This document shows positions 16,036 to 24,422 of a stretch of 64,000 bases of DNA, in pieces. How positions within the stretch are numbered: the first letter of the stretch is position 1; every line of letters begins with the position of its first letter. A program made the position numbers and the translations under genes. This DNA is from Solibacillus silvestris_B. GTDB taxonomy: Bacteria; Bacillota; Bacilli; Bacillales_A; Planococcaceae. The notes beneath the pieces were generated by a model. That model saw only the letters and a list, made by a program, of their open reading frames with translations, did not search any database and was not told where the DNA came from. The stretch spans positions 1 to 64,000 of the forward strand of contig NZ_JBQCJW010000003.1 in the NCBI RefSeq assembly GCF_051967575.1, read 5' to 3'.

Positions 16036-17370
16036 TTAGTACATTTTCATATATTGGTCGCGTTCCCACTGGTGGACAGTTGAACGGTACATTTCGAACT
16101 CGATTTCTTTCGCTTCTTTAAAGTTTGCGTAAATGTGGCTGCCTAATGCTTTTTGAACAACGTCATCCTTTGCAAGCAATGCAAGTGCGTCGTCCAAAGC
16201 TGCAGGCAAGTTGTCGATGCCATTTGCTTTACGCTCTTCTTCGCTCATCACATAAATATTACGGTTAATTGCTGGCGGTGGTGTCAATTGTTTGCGGATA
16301 CCTTCGAGACCCGCTTCTAAAATTACAGCCATTGCTAAGTACGGATTCGCGGACGGATCCACTGAACGTACTTCCACACGTGTTGATACACCGCGGGAAG
16401 ACGGGATGCGAATAAGCGGTGAACGGTTTTGTGCTGACCATGCAACATAGCATGGCGCTTCATAACCCGGCACTAAACGTTTATAAGAGTTGACAGTCGG
16501 GTTGGTAATTGCTGTGAAGCCTTGTACATGTGTCAATACACCAGCCATAAATTGCATCGCTGTTTCAGAAAGGCCCAATTCTGTTGATTCATCGTAAAAT
16601 GCATTTTCTTTCCCTTTAAATAAGGAAACATTGAAGTGCATTCCTGAACCTGCTTCCCCGAATAATGGCTTAGGCATAAATGTTGCGTGCAGGCCATGTT
16701 TACGAGCGATCGTTTTCACGACCAATTTAAATGTTTGGATGTTGTCGCAAGCTGTGATCGCATCTGCATATTTAAAATCGATTTCATGCTGTCCGGGTGC
16801 TACCTCATGGTGGGAAGCTTCGATTTCAAAGCCCATTTCTTCAAGTTCTAAAACGATATCACGACGGCAGTTTTCCCCTAAATCTGTAGGGGCCAAGTCG
16901 AAGTAGCCTCCATGGTCGTTCACTTCCAAACTTGGTTCGCCTTTAGCATCCAATTTAAATAAGAAGAATTCAGGCTCTGGTCCTAAGTTGAAATCCGTAA
17001 ATCCTAGCTCTTCCATTTCTTTTAACACGCGTTTTAAGTTATTGCGGGGATCTCCTGCAAAAGGTGTACCGTTCGGATTATATATATCGCAAATAAAACG
17101 GGCTACTTTCCCCTTCTCGGCAGTCCACGGGAAAACCATAAACGAGTCATAATCAGGGTATAAATACATATCTGATTCTTCGATGCGTACGAAGCCTTCG
17201 ATTGAAGAGCCATCAAACATCATTTTGTTGTCTAATGCTTTGTCTAATTGGCTTACTGGAATTTCAACGTTTTTGATTGTTCCTAAAATATCAGTAAACT
17301 GTAGACGAATGAATTTTACCTGTTCTTCCTGTACAAGATGTTTAATATCTTCTTTTGTGTATTTACCCAC
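16036..17370 (-). CDS. glnA: Glutamine synthetase type I
   Basis: Glutamine synthetase joins ammonia to glutamate with ATP and is the main ammonium-assimilation enzyme; it acts as a dodecamer. Characteristic segments: MMFDGSSIEGFVRIEESDMYL (signature 1), NLGPEPEFFLF and HHEVAPGQHEIDFKY (metal and substrate sites), KPLFGEAGSGMHFN (ATP) and NRSPLIRIP. At 444 residues from the GTG at 17370 it equals the B. subtilis enzyme. That GTG (MGKYTKED) lies 9 bases after AGGAGTG; a GTG 12 bases earlier sits within the ribosome-binding site. Downstream of glnR in the classical glnRA operon and under the GlnR box. Confidence 0.97.
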   Translation of the reverse strand: MGKYTKEDIKHLVQEEQVKFIRLQFTDILGTIKNVEIPVSQLDKALDNKMMFDGSSIEGFVRIEESDMYLYPDYDSFMVFPWTAEKGKVARFICDIYNPNGTPFAGDPRNNLKRVLKEMEELGFTDFNLGPEPEFFLFKLDAKGEPSLEVNDHGGYFDLAPTDLGENCRRDIVLELEEMGFEIEASHHEVAPGQHEIDFKYADAITACDNIQTFKLVVKTIARKHGLHATFMPKPLFGEAGSGMHFNVSLFKGKENAFYDESTELGLSETAMQFMAGVLTHVQGFTAITNPTVNSYKRLVPGYEAPCYVAWSAQNRSPLIRIPSSRGVSTRVEVRSVDPSANPYLAMAVILEAGLEGIRKQLTPPPAINRNIYVMSEEERKANGIDNLPAALDDALALLAKDDVVQKALGSHIYANFKEAKEIEFEMYRSTVHQWERDQYMKMY

Positions 17371-17431
17371 TAAATTCCACACTCCTAAAATTGTTTGGAC
17401 CGATGATTATCGTTCAAATATAGATTGCACG

Positions 17432-17812
17432 CTATTGATAAAAGCGCGATAAGTCCCCTTGTCGGATAGATGTTCTTTGCATGCGCTGAGCTTGGCGCAT
17501 TTCTTCGCGTAAAATTTTACGCAATTCCGAATCGGATATTTCTTTGTTTGCTTGCTGAACAGTCGGATCGTTTTTCATTGCAAACACTTTTTTGATGCCT
17601 GCCATATTGATTCCTTGTTCCAGCATATCTTTAATTTCCAATAATGTATCGACATCATTCAGTGAAAACATGCGTTGATTTCCTTCTGTACGGTGTGGCT
17701 GAATTAAATCATGCTCTTCATAATAACGGATTTGCCTTGCTGTCAGGTCCGTTAGCTGCATGACGATGCTTATCGATAATAGCGGCATTGAACGTCGAAT
17801 TTCACTACTCAT
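17432..17812 (-). CDS. glnR: Nitrogen regulator GlnR
   Basis: A 126-residue MerR-family repressor with an N-terminal winged helix (MPLLSISIVMQLTDLTARQIRYYEEHDLIQPHRTEGNQRMFS) and a short C-terminal tail that, in the known protein, binds feedback-inhibited glutamine synthetase. It represses glnRA and other nitrogen genes when glutamine is plentiful. The gene starts at an ATG behind GGGAGGTGA and is preceded by a strong SigA promoter with a perfect GlnR/TnrA box, so it is autoregulated. glnA follows after 61 bases. Confidence 0.95.
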   Translation of the reverse strand: MSSEIRRSMPLLSISIVMQLTDLTARQIRYYEEHDLIQPHRTEGNQRMFSLNDVDTLLEIKDMLEQGINMAGIKKVFAMKNDPTVQQANKEISDSELRKILREEMRQAQRMQRTSIRQGDLSRFYQ

Positions 17813-17834
17813 TTAATTCACCTCCCTTATAGTT

Positions 17835-17885
17835 ATATTACGGTCTGTTATGTTCCTTGTCAATTACATGTAAGAAAAACTGACA
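17835..17885 (-). promoter_or_regulatory. glnRA promoter with GlnR/TnrA box
   Basis: On the minus strand TTGACA (17858-17863), a 17-base spacer and TAATAT (17835-17840) form a near-consensus SigA promoter. Just upstream, 17869-17885 reads TGTAA-N7-TGACA, a perfect match to the GlnR/TnrA site TGTNA-N7-TNACA. Confidence 0.85.
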
Positions 17886-17923
17886 CCCTTAGTATAACTT
17901 AGCGTTTTCCATTCCAAATGCAG

Positions 17924-17951
17924 AAAAAAATCGCCCAATAAATGGACGATT
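17924..17951 (-). terminator. Terminator of ynbB
   Basis: AATCG-CC and GG-CGATT form an imperfect stem followed by seven T on the minus strand, right after the ynbB stop. Confidence 0.75.
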
Positions 17952-17960
17952 CTCGAATTA

Positions 17961-19208
17961 TTATTTCAATTTTTGCACCGCTGAACAAATGGCGTACTTC
18001 ACATGCTCATAAGTTAAGCCACCTTGGACGAAAGCTGTAAACGGCGGTCGAATAGGGCCATCAGCCGTTAGCTCGATGCTTGACCCTTGGACAAATGTCC
18101 CTGCCGCCATAATAACGTCATCTTCATATCCCGGCATATATGCAGGCTCTGGGGCGAAGTGCGCATTGATGGGCGAGGCCGCTTGAATTTCGCGGCAAAA
18201 CGCGATCATTTGCTCCGCTGTACGGAATGAAACTGACTGAATTAAATCTGTTCGCACATCTTTATAATGAGGAGCTGTCGACATGCCGATTTCTTCTAGC
18301 ATAGCCGATGTGAAAATTGCTCCTTTCAAGCTTTGGGCAACAATATGCGGTGCCATGAAAAAGCCTTGGTAAAAATCAGCCAATGCATTCAACGTTGCTC
18401 CTGCTTCTGCACCGATACCAGGCGAAGTCATACGGTATGCGCACTTTTCCACTAAATCAGCGCGCCCTGCAATATAGCCCCCGATTTTCGCAAAGCCGCC
18501 ACCCGGGTTTTTAATTAATGAACCTGCCATTAAATCAACACCGACTTCTGTAGGTTCGAGCAGCTCGACAAATTCACCGTAGCAGTTGTCCACAAAAATA
18601 ACCGCATATGGAGCAATTTCCCGAATTCTCACAACCATCTCCGAAATTTGTTCAATTGTAAAAGAAGGACGTGTCGCATAGCCTTTTGAGCGCTGGATCG
18701 CAATCATTTTCGTCTTTTCATTGACCGCTTTTTTTACACCGTCCCAGTCGATTTTCTTATTTTCGATCAAATCGACATGTGCATAGCCAATTTGATAATC
18801 TTTTAATGAGCCTGTATCTTTTTCGCCCCCATCAACAATTGATTGAAGGGTGTCATACGGTTTTCCTGTAATGTAAACAAGCTCATCTCCGGGACGCAAA
18901 ACACCGAACAAACTTAATGTAATCGCATGTGTACCCGAAATGATCTGCGGGCGTACAATAGCCGCTTCCGCCCCGAAAACTTCCGCGTAAACACGCTCCA
19001 GATTGTCGCGCCCTTCATCATCATACCCATATCCTGTAGAAGGATGTAGATGGAAGTCGCTTACTTGATTATTTCGAAACGCCGCCAGTACTTTTTGTTG
19101 GTTAAAAAATGCGCGTTCGTCGACTTGCTGGTGAACGAGGCGCACTTTCTCTTCCACTTCGGCTGCGAGCGTTAAAGTTTCAGTTGTTAATACTGATTGA
19201 AATGCCAT
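17961..19208 (-). CDS. ynbB: PLP enzyme of the methionine gamma-lyase/YnbB family
   Basis: A 415-residue fold-type I pyridoxal-phosphate enzyme, formerly labelled aluminium resistance protein. Seen: the cofactor segment IVRPQIISGTHAITLSLFG, the aspartate in VIFVDNCYGEF that should contact the PLP nitrogen, and the Schiff-base lysine in GSLIKNPGGG. Family members are annotated as cystathionine beta/methionine gamma-lyases, but the physiological substrate is unproven. Its place next to glnR-glnA is as in B. subtilis, although hflX, which precedes ynbB there, is absent here. Its own terminator follows. Confidence 0.9.
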   Translation of the reverse strand: MAFQSVLTTETLTLAAEVEEKVRLVHQQVDERAFFNQQKVLAAFRNNQVSDFHLHPSTGYGYDDEGRDNLERVYAEVFGAEAAIVRPQIISGTHAITLSLFGVLRPGDELVYITGKPYDTLQSIVDGGEKDTGSLKDYQIGYAHVDLIENKKIDWDGVKKAVNEKTKMIAIQRSKGYATRPSFTIEQISEMVVRIREIAPYAVIFVDNCYGEFVELLEPTEVGVDLMAGSLIKNPGGGFAKIGGYIAGRADLVEKCAYRMTSPGIGAEAGATLNALADFYQGFFMAPHIVAQSLKGAIFTSAMLEEIGMSTAPHYKDVRTDLIQSVSFRTAEQMIAFCREIQAASPINAHFAPEPAYMPGYEDDVIMAAGTFVQGSSIELTADGPIRPPFTAFVQGGLTYEHVKYAICSAVQKLK

Positions 19209-19325
19209 TATTACTACTCCATTCTGTTCAAACTGTATCTATTATACATTAAAAAATCCGGTTTTGACGAATGTTTGAAAAACTGCTATCCTCATGGTCG
19301 ATAATATTTTAAAGGGGATTTGCTT

Positions 19326-19934
19326 ATGGCTTGGGAAGTATTTAGCGTCATTGGGACCGTTGCCTTTGCGATTTCGGGGGCAATTGTCGCAATGGAGGAA
19401 GAATACGATTTATTCGGTGTGTACATATTAGGGATTGTCACTGCTTTTGGAGGCGGGGCTATCCGGAATATATTAATCGGCCTACCTGTGTCGACATTAT
19501 GGAGCCAAGAAATGATGTTTCAAATTGCGTTGTTTGCGATTACGGTTTTCTTTTTGATGCCTCATCACCTTATTAAGCATTGGAACCGCTGGGGGTACGT
19601 GACCGATGCGATTGGATTGTCCGCATTTGCCATTCAAGGGGCAATGCATGCCGTACACCAGGATTTGCCGATCGGGGCCGTTATTGTAGCCGCCGTTTTA
19701 ACGGGTGCCGGCGGTGGAATTGTACGCGATCTTCTAGCAGGCAGAAGACCGATCGTATTGCGCCATGAAATTTATGGTGTTTGGGCAGCAAGTGCAGGTT
19801 TGTTAATCGGCCTTGAAATTTTCAGCGGCGATCTATTCTTATATTTATTATTCATCATAATCACCGTATTGCGCTTCTTCTCCTACACAAGAGGCTGGAG
19901 TTTGCCGACGAAAAAAATACCTTTTATAAAATAG
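19326..19934 (+). CDS. TRIC-type (UPF0126) cation channel family membrane protein
   Basis: A 202-residue integral membrane protein with about seven hydrophobic segments and two homologous halves, each with a glycine-rich motif: GIVTAFGGGAIRNIL and AAVLTGAGGGIVRDLLAGRRP. This is the YicG/YvgT (UPF0126) family, whose members form trimeric intracellular cation-type potassium channels. The ATG at 19326 follows AAAGGGGA; a TTG two codons earlier is less well placed. It stands alone and ends at a bidirectional terminator shared with the rhodanese gene. Confidence 0.88.
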   Translation: MAWEVFSVIGTVAFAISGAIVAMEEEYDLFGVYILGIVTAFGGGAIRNILIGLPVSTLWSQEMMFQIALFAITVFFLMPHHLIKHWNRWGYVTDAIGLSAFAIQGAMHAVHQDLPIGAVIVAAVLTGAGGGIVRDLLAGRRPIVLRHEIYGVWAASAGLLIGLEIFSGDLFLYLLFIIITVLRFFSYTRGWSLPTKKIPFIK

Positions 19935-19943
19935 AATAAAACT

Positions 19944-19975
19944 AGGGAGCGCCGGATGATCCGACGCTCCCTTTC
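19944..19975. terminator. Bidirectional terminator
   Basis: AGGGAGCGCCGG pairs with CCGACGCTCCCT around ATGAT with one mismatch, between the convergent channel (+) and rhodanese (-) genes. Confidence 0.8.
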
Positions 19976-19986
19976 CATGCAGAAAA

Positions 19987-20292
19987 TTATTTAAATTCCA
20001 ATTCTCCATCATAGGCCGTCATGCCGCCTTCTAAATTCGTTGCATCAAAACCTTGCGCTTCCAAATATTCACATGCATTCGCACTGCGAACGCCGCCTTT
20101 GCATACTACGATATATGATTTTGAAGTGTCTAATTCATCTGTACGCTCCGGAATCGAACCTAGTGGAATATGTACAGCTCCCGGTATCATTCCGTGCTCT
20201 ACTTCAAAGTCTTCACGTACATCAATTACGTGTAAATCTCCATTCGCATCGAGTAAGTTCAACAGCTCATCTGTCGTCATCGTTTTCATCAT
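19987..20292 (-). CDS. Rhodanese-like sulfurtransferase domain protein
   Basis: A 101-residue single rhodanese domain, cytoplasmic. The active-site loop VCKGGVRSA carries the persulfide cysteine with the usual arginine five residues on; IDVREDFEVEHGMIPGAVHIPLG is the family CH2A/CH2B region. Single-domain rhodaneses pass sulfur from persulfides to acceptors; the partner is not shown by the context. Two adjacent ATG codons follow GGAGG; either may start translation. It lies downstream of hfq on the same strand. Confidence 0.9.
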   Translation of the reverse strand: MMKTMTTDELLNLLDANGDLHVIDVREDFEVEHGMIPGAVHIPLGSIPERTDELDTSKSYIVVCKGGVRSANACEYLEAQGFDATNLEGGMTAYDGELEFK

Positions 20293-20365
20293 AATTCCTC
20301 CAATACTTGTAGCATCTTAGTCATTATAATCAAACAGCCGAAATCGCGCCACAAGTTTAGCCTAA

Positions 20366-20593
20366 TTACTGTTCTTCATCTGCCAACGCCACATTTTTTG
20401 ATGGGACGAAAGTAGAGATGGCATGTTTATAAATTAACTGTTGCTTCCCTTCCGATTCTAACAACACCGTAAAATTGTCATATGATTTTATTAAACCTTT
20501 CAATTGAAAGCCATTCAACAAAAATACTGTCACAAAAATATTGCTTTTGCGCATATTGTTCAAAAACGTATCTTGCAAATTCATTGATTTCAT
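20366..20593 (-). CDS. hfq: RNA chaperone Hfq
   Basis: A 75-residue Sm-like protein forming hexamers that bind small RNAs and A-rich RNA. Sm1 (VFLLNGFQLKGLIKSYDNFTVLL) and Sm2 (QLIYKHAISTF) are intact, with the KH distal to proximal-face residues present. The start at 20593 (MKSMNLQ) matches B. subtilis Hfq (MKPINIQ); a 12-codon longer frame carries the ribosome-binding site and is not translated. miaA lies 88 bases upstream, the conserved miaA-hfq order. Confidence 0.96.
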   Translation of the reverse strand: MKSMNLQDTFLNNMRKSNIFVTVFLLNGFQLKGLIKSYDNFTVLLESEGKQQLIYKHAISTFVPSKNVALADEEQ

Positions 20594-20681
20594 AATCGTC
20601 CAATCTCCCTTACCATAAAATACATGCAATAATTACCTATTCGTTGTTAGAGCAAAATATCCCTTTTAAAATCAGAATATT

Positions 20682-21581
20682 TTAGAACAAACTTTTGATT
20701 TCATTCCAATCATTTCCAATCCAAGCGATATCCATTTTGTTGCGGAAGTACGTTAATTGGCGTTTCGCATAGCGGCGGGAATTCTGTTTAATGTTATCGA
20801 TTGCCTCCCCAAGCGTTACTGCACCATCAAAATATGCGTACAATTCTTTATAGCCAATCGCTTTAATGGACTGTACATCACGGATACCGGCATCATATAA
20901 AGCGCGCACCTCTTCAAGCAATCCAGCCTCCATCATTAATTCCACACGCAGATTTATGCGTTCATACAATTTTTCGCGGTCCATATACAACCCGATAATC
21001 AGATGGTTATATAATGGGATGTTCCCACGATTGAACTGTTCTTCAGCACGCGATACACCGGCAAGTTCTGCCATTTCGAGCGCGCGGATGACACGTCTCG
21101 TATTATTCGGATGAATTTCCGCCGCTGCGGCTGGATCAATTTGCGCTAATTTTGCATGCATCTGCTCGGGACCTAGTTTTTCAAGCTCTGCATAATAGTG
21201 CGCACGCGCCTGTTCATCCACTTCCCGCTTGGCAAACTGAAAATCATACAATACCGATTGCACATAAAGTCCAGTCCCGCCAACGATGATCGGCATTTTT
21301 CCGCGGGCCTGAATTTCTTCAATTTTGCCGCGCACAAGCTGTTGGTATTCCGCTACCGAAAATCCCTCTGTCGGCTCCTTAATATCGAGCAGATGGTGCG
21401 GGATTCCCTCCATTTCTGCCTCTGTGATTTTCGCAGTGCCGATATCCATATGGCGGTAAATTTGCATTGAATCACCATTAATAATTTCACCGTTCATTTC
21501 TTTCGCCAGACGAATGCTGAGCGCTGTTTTTCCGGATGCGGTAGGACCGATAATGGCCACTACATCGATTTTTTTATTCAT
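20682..21581 (-). CDS. miaA: tRNA dimethylallyltransferase MiaA
   Basis: MiaA transfers a dimethylallyl group to N6 of A37 in tRNAs reading UNN codons, the first step toward ms2i6A; miaB for the second step is also in this window. At 299 residues it has the family length. Walker A GPTASGKTAL lies at residues 12-21, followed by GDSMQIYRHMDIGTAK (substrate site) and GGTGLYVQSVLY. Its ATG overlaps the end of the upstream lipase gene by 8 bases, implying co-transcription. hfq follows. Confidence 0.96.
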   Translation of the reverse strand: MNKKIDVVAIIGPTASGKTALSIRLAKEMNGEIINGDSMQIYRHMDIGTAKITEAEMEGIPHHLLDIKEPTEGFSVAEYQQLVRGKIEEIQARGKMPIIVGGTGLYVQSVLYDFQFAKREVDEQARAHYYAELEKLGPEQMHAKLAQIDPAAAAEIHPNNTRRVIRALEMAELAGVSRAEEQFNRGNIPLYNHLIIGLYMDREKLYERINLRVELMMEAGLLEEVRALYDAGIRDVQSIKAIGYKELYAYFDGAVTLGEAIDNIKQNSRRYAKRQLTYFRNKMDIAWIGNDWNEIKSLF

Positions 21582-22491
21582 TCTTTAACCACCGTACTAT
21601 TATTTCAATTACTTGTTGCTTCTTTTTCTCATTTAAAATTTCGTGGCGCATCCCTTCAAACAAATGCACTTTCACCTGTTTCACACCTGCAAGAGCCAGC
21701 TGTTTTCCCGCTTGCAAAACACCTTTTGCTTCTGTACCGCCGACAGGATCCTCCGTGCCGCTTATGAGCAATATTTTTAAATCTGGACGTATTCGGGCAT
21801 TTTCGCGATCATTTTTCAACATGGCCATTCCTCCGGTTAGATCGGCAAAAAATTGATTTGTCGCGACAAAGCCGCAAAATGGGTCATCAATATATTTCTG
21901 CACTTCCTTTTCATCGGTGGAAAGCCAGTCAAAATTCGTTTTGGCATTTGGGATATTGCGATTAAAATTCCCAAAACTAAGCTTATCCATTAATTTGCTT
22001 CGCGTTTTCGCCCCTTGCAGTTTCACTAGCTGCCGCGCGACAATATGGCCCGTTTCATGCAGCAATGTCGGGGAACCTGTGCCGCTTAAAATTAAGCGCT
22101 CTATTTTTCCGCTATATTGCTGTATAAATCGCCGCGCTATAAATGAACCCATACTATGCCCGAATAAAATAGGGCGTCCCGCAGTTTCATCTTTTAAATA
22201 TGCAAGCACTTCATGCACATCTTCCACAATGCGGTCAAAACCGTTTTTCAATCCAAAACAGCCGAGCATACCGCTTTTTTGTGCAGTAAATCCATGGCCG
22301 CGATGATCATGGGCCGATACAAAATACCCTTCTTCACATAGCTTTTCGGCAAAACGTTCATAGCGCGCACTATGTTCTGCCATTCCATGTAAAATATGAA
22401 TATGGCCTAACTTATTTCCTTTTGGTGTAAATGTACGGACAAATATATCGTGTCCATCCGACATCGTTGCATAAAATGAATGTTGATCCAT
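21574..22491 (-). CDS. Alpha/beta hydrolase, monoacylglycerol lipase/lysophospholipase type
   Basis: A 305-residue cytoplasmic alpha/beta-hydrolase of the monoglyceride lipase/lysophospholipase (YtpA-like) group. The oxyanion segment ILHGMAEHSARYERFAEKL, the nucleophile elbow GHSMGS, the acid in SGTEDPVGG and the base in FEGMRHEILNE are all present. It probably hydrolyses monoacylglycerols or lysophospholipids. It is placed between mutL (22 bases upstream) and miaA (8-base overlap), so it appears to ride in the mutSL-miaA-hfq transcription unit. Confidence 0.87.
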   Translation of the reverse strand: MDQHSFYATMSDGHDIFVRTFTPKGNKLGHIHILHGMAEHSARYERFAEKLCEEGYFVSAHDHRGHGFTAQKSGMLGCFGLKNGFDRIVEDVHEVLAYLKDETAGRPILFGHSMGSFIARRFIQQYSGKIERLILSGTGSPTLLHETGHIVARQLVKLQGAKTRSKLMDKLSFGNFNRNIPNAKTNFDWLSTDEKEVQKYIDDPFCGFVATNQFFADLTGGMAMLKNDRENARIRPDLKILLISGTEDPVGGTEAKGVLQAGKQLALAGVKQVKVHLFEGMRHEILNEKKKQQVIEIIVRWLKNE

Positions 22492-22513
22492 AAACTCCCC
22501 CCCTTTTTATGAA

Positions 22514-24409
22514 TTACATAACTCGTTTAAACATTTTCTCCACTTCATAGGACGTAAAATGAATTAAAACAGGGCGTCCATGCGGGCATGTAAATGGGTT
22601 ATCTGCATTCCTTAAATCTTCTATAAGTCTTTCCATCTGCTCTTTATTTAAATAATGGTTTGCTTTGATCGATTTTTTGCAGCTCATCATAATGGCCGCA
22701 TCTTCACGCAGTTTCTTTATATTCGTTTTCCGCGCGTTTAATACTTGTTCGATTAGCTCCTCAATAATTTCCTGTTCTTCCCCTTTTGGAAACCAGGTCG
22801 GATATTCTCTTACGACAAATGACGAAAGCCCAAATTCCTCCAAATAGACTCCTACTTCTTCAAGTGCTTCCATACATTCTTTTAGACGCAATGCCTCGTC
22901 CGCAGCATAGTGGAATGTGAGGGGCATCAGCAGTGCCTGGCGTTCATTCGCATTTACATCGCCGACTTTATTCCGGTAATATTCGTACTTGATTCTTTCC
23001 TGTGCCGCATGCTGGTCGATTAAATAAAAGCCGTCCTCCATTTGCGCCACAATGTACGTACCGTGAATTTGCCCAACAATTTCTACTTGCGGAAAATGAC
23101 GTTTCATCTCCTGTTGATCATGCTTTTGTTCATGTTGGACAGTTTGCGTTTCAGCGTAAGGCGCTTCACTTGGAGGCATACGCATTTGACGCTGTTCGTC
23201 CTCTTCAAAAAGAGCGTCTGCCTTATCTGAATTTTGTCGAAGTTCAATAGGTGCCGGTGCATACGGCTCTTTTACAATCGAAGCCTCATTCGTTAAACGC
23301 TCAACAATTGTCGTTAGTTTATCCTCATCAAATGCAGGCTGCGAAGCTTTCATTGGATTCCAAATATTCATTTGTTCGCTCTGTGCACGAATCGGTTTCT
23401 CTTTTTTTTCCGCAAGCGGAATACGAATGACTTCACGAATGGCTGCCCGGATCGTATCCTCGATCAGCTTGAGCAGCTCTGGCTCTTTGCTTAAACGTAC
23501 TTGGTGCTTTGCCGGATGCACATTGACATCGGTTAATTGCGGATCGCCTTCCACATAAAGAAGGACGATAGGAAACCGTTCAATCGGCAAATACGTATGA
23601 TATGCATCAATGATCGCTTTTTGAATGACAAAATGCTTGACCCATCTGCCATTCACGAATAAGGACATATAATTTTTCGATGCGCGTGTTACTTCAGGCA
23701 AGCTTGCAAAACCATGTATTTTATAGTCATTATTGCTCGCTTCAAACGGCAGCATTTTTTTTGCGTGATGCGCACCGTATATCGCCGCCAAAACTTGCTG
23801 TACTTGTCCGCGACCATTTGTTTGGAGCAAAGTTTGGCCATTGTGGACAAGCTTAATCGCAATTTTCGGGTAGCCGAGCGCAATCCGGTTAATAAAATCA
23901 ATTGTATGCCCTAGCTCTGTCTGAATCGTTTTCAAGTATTTCAATCGTGCAGGCGTATTGAAAAAAAGCTGTGCAACGGTAATATCCGTCCCTCGGCGCA
24001 ATGAAGTTGGCTTGTGTTCTTTCAAGTGGCCGCCCTCTAGATGTAAATGCACGCCGCCATCCCCGTCAGATGTGCGAAGCGTCAATTTAGAAACCGAAGC
24101 AATGGATGCCAAAGCCTCGCCGCGGAAGCCAAGTGTACGAATACGGAATAAATCCTGCTCTTTTTCAATTTTCGAAGTGGCATGGCGGGAAAAAGATTTA
24201 AGCGCGTCTTCTTCATCCATGCCGCTTCCGTTGTCGATTACTTGGATCGAGCTAAGACCTGCTTCTTCCAGAAAAATTTCAATTGATGTGCTGCCTGCAT
24301 CAATGGCATTTTCGACTAATTCCTTGACGACAGATGAAGGACGTTCCACTACTTCACCAGCCGCGATTTTATTCGATAGCCATTCATCCATTATTTGAAT
24401 TTTTCCCAT
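22514..24409 (-). CDS. mutL: DNA mismatch repair protein MutL
   Basis: A 631-residue MutL, the GHKL ATPase that links mismatch recognition by MutS to strand incision. N-terminal ATPase motifs: ELVENAIDAGST, VIDNGSGMDEEDA, TLGFRGEALASI. The C-terminal endonuclease motif DQHAAQERIKYE is intact, so this MutL should nick DNA itself, as expected in bacteria without MutH; ACR-like SCKKSIKAN and CPHGRP zinc-region motifs follow. The middle linker (about 340-440) is variable and charged. It starts 13 bases after mutS. Confidence 0.97.
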   Translation of the reverse strand: MGKIQIMDEWLSNKIAAGEVVERPSSVVKELVENAIDAGSTSIEIFLEEAGLSSIQVIDNGSGMDEEDALKSFSRHATSKIEKEQDLFRIRTLGFRGEALASIASVSKLTLRTSDGDGGVHLHLEGGHLKEHKPTSLRRGTDITVAQLFFNTPARLKYLKTIQTELGHTIDFINRIALGYPKIAIKLVHNGQTLLQTNGRGQVQQVLAAIYGAHHAKKMLPFEASNNDYKIHGFASLPEVTRASKNYMSLFVNGRWVKHFVIQKAIIDAYHTYLPIERFPIVLLYVEGDPQLTDVNVHPAKHQVRLSKEPELLKLIEDTIRAAIREVIRIPLAEKKEKPIRAQSEQMNIWNPMKASQPAFDEDKLTTIVERLTNEASIVKEPYAPAPIELRQNSDKADALFEEDEQRQMRMPPSEAPYAETQTVQHEQKHDQQEMKRHFPQVEIVGQIHGTYIVAQMEDGFYLIDQHAAQERIKYEYYRNKVGDVNANERQALLMPLTFHYAADEALRLKECMEALEEVGVYLEEFGLSSFVVREYPTWFPKGEEQEIIEELIEQVLNARKTNIKKLREDAAIMMSCKKSIKANHYLNKEQMERLIEDLRNADNPFTCPHGRPVLIHFTSYEVEKMFKRVM

Positions 24410-24422
24410 TGCTCTTCCCTCC

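Noticed and set aside
16036..17382. glnA start at the GTG at 17382
   Set aside because: It falls inside the ribosome-binding site; the GTG at 17370 gives the family's 444 residues.
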